Below the pieces are notes generated by a model. It saw only the letters and a list, made by a program, of their open reading frames with translations, was not told the DNA's origin and searched no databases. The translations under genes and the position numbers were made by a program. A DNA stretch of 64,000 bases from Albifimbria verrucaria (lineage: Eukaryota; Ascomycota; Sordariomycetes; Hypocreales; Stachybotryaceae), in the NCBI GenBank assembly GCA_020081605.1, contig JAHREC010000011.1, forward strand, positions 682,001-746,000. The letters run 5' to 3'. Below are positions 58,674 through 64,000 of the stretch, piece after piece. The first letter of the stretch is position 1; the number at the start of each line of letters is the position of its first letter.

Positions 58674-59377
58674 TTTGACCAGTATATGAACAGAATGATT
58701 GTTGAAGAGACTGTGATCAAAACAATGAGGCAGTTTACAGCAAAGTCATCCGTCTTTCGAATTTAGGGCCATTAGGAGAACAAACCATTGTGAAAAGACA
58801 GATATATATACCTACCGACCAGGTCGAGGACATCCAATCTCACAAGAAGCTGGCTTGTATTCCGCAGTTCATCGGAAAGCAATTGGGGCCACATCTCCCT
58901 GACTTTGCCAGTCTAGCCCGTGTAGTAACAAAAGGGGCACATCAAACGAACTTGCTAATGTTGGTTCTTGGAATAGCTTTGAGAAGTGAGACGAGCTATA
59001 CTTAGCATTTTCAAGCTTACCTAGGACCTCCAAAATATGTTTGGTGCTATTTAGAGACACATTTATTTCTGTTGGTGACTGCGAGGAGCGTGCTATCATT
59101 ATATTACCGCCTTAGCGTTGGTAGAAGATGATGCGCTTGCATGCGGTGATGCTTACCAACGGGGCTTGGCTAGGTGTCTTCTCCGCCCCCGCCCCCATAG
59201 TCAGACCAACATGCAGTGTACAGAGAAATCTCTTATTCCTACTCTCCGCTGAAACGTGCAAAACGACTACTCCGAGAGTCGGCGGTGCTCGCCTTCTGCG
59301 TTCGTCTCTCTTCTTCTGGGGACGCATCCAAATGAATCAACATTCCAACAAACCAAGAGATCACACTTGGGATCACA
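58674..59377. other. Intergenic, divergent promoters
   Basis: Lies between the secreted protein (minus) and the F-box gene (plus), so it should contain both promoters. No open frame looks real. Confidence 0.4.
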
Positions 59378-60297
59378 ATGCCTGAGCCCACTCCAGCCAC
59401 TGCTGTCACGTTTCCCTTTTCCGACCTTCCACTCGAACTTCAATTGAAAATTATCGAGTCTATAGATTTCTCTTTCCCTGGTGGAATCATCTGGTGGAAC
59501 CCGAGGTGGTTGCTCAACAAGGACAGAGCAACAATACAGGCCGTCTCCCGCAGCAATCTTCTATCGCCCTTCCTCGTGAACAAGCTCTTTTACTTCAAGG
59601 CTAGGCAGCTATTCTGGAGCCAAAACCATTTCTCCGTTTCCCGCCCAGCTCGGACTACGCCGCCTCGCCTTCAACCACATCACCGATTAAAAATTTCGCG
59701 GCCACGCTGTTCTTCGCCTCGTTCCTGCGTAATGTGCATCCCATTGATGTGCTGCGGCATGTTCGATCCGTTTCAATCTCCGAATTTATAAGCTTTATAA
59801 ATGTTCCTTTTGCTGAGGCTTGCCGGCGATGGCATACAGTCCTCCAGCAGGCCAAGGTACTGGAAAATCTGAATCTCGACTTTATTCACATCGATACATT
59901 TTACTGTTGGCCAGGCTGTCCTAATCGAGATACGTTAAGCAGCGCACCTGCAAACGATGTTGCAAAGATCATGAGGCAGGCTATCAACAAGGAGATCTGG
60001 CCACTCCCGAATGGGGATAAACCCACGCCGGCCTTGACGCAACAGCTCTTGATAGAGGCAAGACGTCCTGGCGTCCGCGTTTGGTACAACATCCGGAAAC
60101 AGGGTCTTAAAATACCTCCACGATTCGCAGAAAAGAGTAGGGGTGGAAATGATGACTGGGGAACGTTCTGTGGCACCCGCGTTATACATGTAGACTCGAT
60201 TCCGGAGAATGCGACTGGCTGGGCAACGCAGACTCAGCCAGGAAGCTGGGTTGAAGAGGCTTGGTTCAAATGCTTTGAGCCTGGGTCATTCCCTTGA
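59378..60297 (+). CDS. F-box-like protein 1
   Basis: ATG at 59378. The F-box-like motif is at residues about 12-30 (FPFSDLPLELQLKIIESIDF). F-box proteins recruit targets to SCF ubiquitin ligases through Skp1. A frame break near 59650-59690 separates this part from the rest, which runs to a TGA at 60295-60297 and contains NVHPIDVLRHVRSVSISEF, VLENLNLDFIHIDTFYCW and AINKEIWPLP. The last resembles VRREIWPLEG in the next gene, so the two are paralogs in tandem. The target is unknown. Confidence 0.62.
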
Positions 60298-60605
60298 TTT
60301 TTTGCTACTGGTAAATAAGCGATAGATTGACACAATGCAATGGAATCATGCCTTCAATTATCTGGTAGAGTCGTGCTGTGTCAGCTAACGGTATAAGTTA
60401 ATCCTCTAAGCTGTTGACCTCCAAAAAGTGATCAATCAGTGGGAAACATCAGCATAGCCTTCATGGACAGGGATGTTGTTTGCTAGAAACCCAAGCCAAC
60501 GACCCAAGATGGCATTTATGCGCGCATGGCCTTATGATGGATGCCCCGTTTCAATCGCACTCATAGCATCCCAACTCAGTTGTCAACATCATTCCTAGCT
60601 TTTCA
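60298..60605. other. Spacer between F-box paralogs
   Basis: About 300 bases; nothing seen apart from the likely promoter of the second gene. Confidence 0.4.
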
Positions 60606-61252
60606 ATGGCGGAAGTGATGACTGGCACTCACTTCCAGTTCTTTGACTTTGACTCCGTTGAAGAGCTTCAACTCAAAATTCTCGAAAATGTCGACATAAG
60701 GGTGACCGGCAGCCAGGATCCAAGCAACAAGCTTCTTTATTGACGCTGGGAAAAACACCTACGCTCAAATACAACAGGTTGTCGCTACTCTTGGTGAGCA
60801 AGGCCGTTTCAAAAAAGTGCCAGTAATTACTTTGGAGTCAAAACCACTTCTTCATTATCCCTCGCATGGGTGCAATGGCCATGATTCCAGGTGATGGCAT
60901 CAAGAGTGTGCAGTCATATACCGGCACGGAGATTCTGGGTGAATTCGCCAGCGGCAAGCTGCGTCTTGAAATGCTGTCGAGCATTCGTTCGCTGACTCTG
61001 TATGATTTGACAAGCATGGCCAGTCTTCCTTCACAGAATGCTCGAGATGAATGGTTTTGTCAACTCATGCTTGCAAACAAAGTCGGGCTGGGGCTGAATC
61101 TGGTCCACATCCACGCCCCAAATGCCTGGGAAGAGGCTCCCGACTATGAGCCCTGGGAAAAAGAGTCCCGATTGGCTAGTTTGGCGAGTCTACGATGCTT
61201 CGTGCGCAGGGAGATCTGGCCTCTTGAGGGTCGGTGCCCAGGCCGGCCATGA
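60606..61252 (+). CDS. F-box-like protein 2, truncated or broken
   Basis: ATG at 60606 starts MAEVMTGTHFQFFDFDSVEE and continues LQLKILENVDI, matching the start of paralog 1 (DLPLELQLKIIESIDF). A TGA at 60741 stops this frame after 45 residues. Later frames carry LVSKAV, WSQNHFFIIPRM and then LSSIRSLTLYDLTSMASLPS, VGLGLNLVHIHAPNAWEEAP and VRREIWPLEGRCPGRP. WSQNHF occurs at the same place in paralog 1. At least two base losses are needed to make it one protein. It is likely a decayed or mis-sequenced tandem duplicate. Confidence 0.55.
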
Positions 61253-61526
61253 AATGTCAACTTCTGTCGGAAATGCTAAGCAATCGGATGTGTCTCCGAT
61301 ACACTCTACGAAGAAATGACCAAGAGCGGCTGGGCAGTTTTTTCTTCATAAATTTGGAGACACGAAGGATAGGAAAACGTTTCATGGCAAGGTGGATCGA
61401 GCCAGAGACTGGGTTGAGGATGTGACTATTAGGTTTTGTCCTTGGGCCATGTAGGCGAGCGGATATGGATGAATGACAAAGCTAGGACTCAAATTTACAT
61501 TGTAGGGATAGCTGCGCTCCGATTTA
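61253..61526. other. Spacer with possible F-box tail
   Basis: The frame at 61234-61425 might extend the F-box protein 2 tail, but nothing supports this. Confidence 0.3.
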
Positions 61527-61676
61527 TTAAACAAAGCGAAAGAATTAGTGAATAGCACGAAGTCCTCGAGTGGAAGTCGGAAATATGCCCAACACTTTGC
61601 CTAGCTGCCTCAACTCCTGGCAATCTTGGTATCGAGCGTAGCGAGGACGGCTCGACGTAATCGCCGCCGGAGGCAT
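61527..61676 (+). repeat. DR1 dispersed repeat, copy 7 (short)
   Basis: Head GAAAGAATTAGTGAATAGCA and CGAAGTCCTCGAGTGG match copy 6, but the middle part is missing, so the core GGTATCGAGCGTAGCGAGG (about 61628) follows after only 100 bases. It ends CGCCGCCGGAGGCAT at about 61676. The gene to the right (epoxide hydrolase) ends 50 bp later. Confidence 0.75.
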
Positions 61677-61725
61677 GAGCTTCTTCAAACACTACTCACT
61701 AAGTGAACTTCCTTTATCCAGCGAT

Positions 61726-62792
61726 TTATGATCCTAGAAACTCCAACATGATAGATGTCACAGCGTCTGAAGCCTCATACATGACCCAGTGACCGGCCTT
61801 GACTGTACGCGCAATGTACTCTGCATCAACCCAAGGCTTGGTAGTCATGTCGACTTCATCTGGCGGAGAAAGTGCATCGTCTGTTCCGCTGATTGTCAAG
61901 ACAGGCACGCGCATTGTTCGATTTGCGTCTGTCAATTCCTGCTCCTCCTCAAACTGGACGCCACGCATTAGTGCTTTATAAAAGTTCAGGGCAGATTCCA
62001 TGGCGCCCTTCCGTCCAAACGTCGCCAGCCATTCATCTCTGTCTTCAGATGTCATGTAAGTAGCCAGAGGCAGGATTATGTTGGAGGACAGGGATGCGCG
62101 CGCAGCACCGAGATCTGCAAAGTTCAGAGCAAGGGCTGCATTGTCTGCAGGGAATGAAAGGCTGAACATGGATTCCAACTGATCAATGGTTAGCAATGTT
62201 CAAGTGAATGTGAGGGTGCACGTACATGTTGTTCCGCGATCCGCCCTGCATCCCATGAGTTGAAGAAATACCAGTAACCAAATTTCATAAAGCCCAGTTG
62301 CTCAAGACTTTGCTTATTGGGTGCATCCATATCCCAGGGCAGGCCAGGCGGAAAGTATCCGACCGACAAGTAGATGAATTTGTTAAATCGTTCAGGATGC
62401 CAAACAGCAAGACTGGCGAGGACAAGAGAACCCCAATCATGACCGGCACCCACCACGGTACTCAAGCCCTCATTGTCGAGTAGCTCGGTTATGTGCCCGG
62501 CGACCCTCTTGCGACCGTATGCCTCGACTTCAAGTGGCCTATCGCTTTCGCCGAACCCAAGCTGATCTGGTAGTATAACTCCAAAACCAGCAGCTGAAAG
62601 CCCGGCTATTTGGCTGCGCCAGTCTCGGCGGGTAGATGGAAACCCGTGCATCAACAGAACAGTCTCATTATTGCCTTTTGCAGGAATATAGTCGTATACA
62701 TATTTAAACCCGTCGTGGGTTGTAAATTCTTTGGTGATGTTGCCATGACTTGACGCGTAAACAATGTTTAGCAACAGCCAGGCCGATGACAT
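61726..62792 (-). CDS. Epoxide hydrolase-type alpha/beta hydrolase
   Basis: Two exons (62792-62226 and 62178-61726) around a 47-bp GTACGT...ATCAG intron encode 339 residues without a break. The oxyanion motif HGFP is at residues 49-52. The nucleophile lies in GAGHDWGSL (Asp119), which sets epoxide hydrolases apart from Ser hydrolases. The catalytic His is in KAGHWVMYEASD near the end and the acid probably in ISGTDDAL. The N-terminal residues (MSSAWLLLNIVYASS) are hydrophobic and may be a signal or membrane anchor. It opens epoxides to diols; in fungi this serves detoxification or secondary metabolism. The gene is intact, unlike many neighbours. Confidence 0.9.
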
Positions 62793-64000
62793 AAGACGGG
62801 GGCAATAACTTCATTGTAATCTTGCAAGCAATACGGCTGTTATAGTGATGCGTTTGGGCCTGTTGCGGGCATGATCAGATACATATACTCGGTCATGTCT
62901 CTTCACGACAGGGGTTTCTTTAGACACTCTCAAAGTATGAATCAGTGCCAAGGGTTACCAATCGCCAAAGAACCTAACGCTTGACCTGCTGATTGCATTC
63001 CCGCTGTGCTTGATAATCAACTGCCACTCCGCAACTCCGTGTGTGCTTGATAATCATTCTCCTGACGCTTGCCGTGCAGACCCCTTGCCACATATTTATA
63101 CAATTAAGGAGTAGTGGCATTCCACAATAAGAATCCCGGCGATGTTTTCGCCAAGCGCTGGTAATCACCAAACTTGGTAAGGTAAGTCTGAGATTGTAAT
63201 CCCGTTCGGTGCCATACGAGTTTATTCACTTGTAGTCAAGAGTTCTGTATAGCGCTTCAGAAGAAACCATGACCAGAGTTTGGTGCCTTCAGCCAACGCG
63301 TTCTTTCCTCAACCAGCAAGCTTATCGTATGATGCCGGCATATAGGTACATGTAGACATTAGTGGCACATCTATTACGCAAACTTGCTTGTCCATAACTC
63401 TGCGTCACATAATTAGTTTTCTCGACACTTCACTGGTGGGGTTGCCCTTGCTTAAATGTGCCAAGAAAGTGGGGATTGCAAATTTTGGCTACTTCATGCG
63501 CAGCTATACTGAATTGAGAGCGGCTTATGGCCCTCTTTATCTTGTTAATCTTCTCTATTGCGCCTCTCACCCCATGATTGGCTATCTACCGGAGTCAGTG
63601 CGTGATTGCGAATTTGGGCAGAGTGTAGGCTTTGTGATGCTCCTCAACGCCAACTCTATCAGAGTTAACTTCTAGAATAAACGGCACCCAAAACGTACCA
63701 ATGGAATATTTTGGTGTATGAATCATCAAATTGACGAAGAATTCATGGGAATGATGACTGCTCAGTATCTGTATACCCAAAACCTAAAGAGTTCAGGCGT
63801 GGTCCACGAGCCTAGCCAAGTATTATGGCTTGACGACATGGTAGCTACATAAATTCGCGTATCATCACATTTGGCTCTCATGGCTTGTAGTAAGCACTTA
63901 TAGTTCACTCAAAATTGTGGCTCTGGTTTTCGATGAATTAGGCCTATCAATTTTACCATAATTTTTGTCTAACAATCTGACCAAACTCTAGAGTCTTTTC
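62793..64000. other. No supported gene to window end
   Basis: I read this 1.2 kb on both strands. The frame at 63388-63675 has no domain and probably no ATG start, so I do not call it. The first part should hold the promoter of the epoxide hydrolase. Confidence 0.45.

Noticed and set aside
63388..63675. Plus-strand 95-codon frame near the window end
   Set aside because: The start is probably a non-ATG codon and nothing in the protein is recognisable.

Overview
The window is nuclear DNA of a filamentous ascomycete, most likely a Sordariomycete; a Hypocreales-like fungus is my best guess from gene content, not a demonstrated placement. The evidence is small introns (about 43-75 bp, GT...AG, one GC...AG), branch-point-like CTAAC/CTGAC motifs, fungal NLR-like (STAND) genes, LysM and WSC proteins, a chitin-binding/GH18 chitinase with a killer-toxin-like tail, and AT-rich minisatellites. 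No rRNA, tRNA, CRISPR or bacterial features were seen.

Layout. 1-6.1 kb: an unknown gene, then a NACHT STAND gene. 7-20.7 kb: a carbohydrate block with a LysM protein (-), a very large GH55 beta-1,3-glucanase fused to about three LysM and four WSC modules (-), and, from a shared divergent promoter, a chitin-binding/GH18 chitinase (+). 21-30 kb: an unknown gene, a 2OG-Fe(II) oxygenase, a single-pass membrane protein, a secreted Ser/Thr-rich protein and a MARVEL-like membrane protein. 30.9-35.9 kb: a second NLR-like gene (NACHT, ankyrin repeats, SPRY-like end). 36-46.5 kb: a gene-poor, repeat-rich island holding two convergent paralogs of an Asn/Gly-rich protein family, two 18-bp minisatellites, a degenerate ~200-bp repeat family and a zinc-knuckle relic. 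47-53.6 kb: a degenerate DEAH-helicase-like protein, an AT-hook/acidic protein and an unknown gene. 54-64 kb: a beta-trefoil relic, a secreted unknown, two tandem F-box-like paralogs and an intact epoxide hydrolase.

Two signals run across the window. First, a short dispersed repeat (here DR1, core containing GAGCGTAGCGAGG) occurs at seven places, always between genes. Second, most long genes are broken by apparent single-base deletions, usually in short homopolymers, while clearly homologous protein continues in the next frame. Five genes (LysM protein, 25.1-kb membrane protein, MARVEL protein, DEAH-like protein, epoxide hydrolase) are unbroken. Uncorrected assembly indels are the simplest explanation, so I call most broken genes CDS and note the breaks.

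How the genes work together: the 7-20.7 kb block combines a chitinase, a beta-1,3-glucanase and several chitin- or glucan-binding modules, which suggests concerted attack on or remodelling of fungal-type cell walls, with the LysM protein possibly shielding or binding chitin. The two NLR-like genes fit non-self or heterokaryon recognition. These functional links are inference from domains and position.
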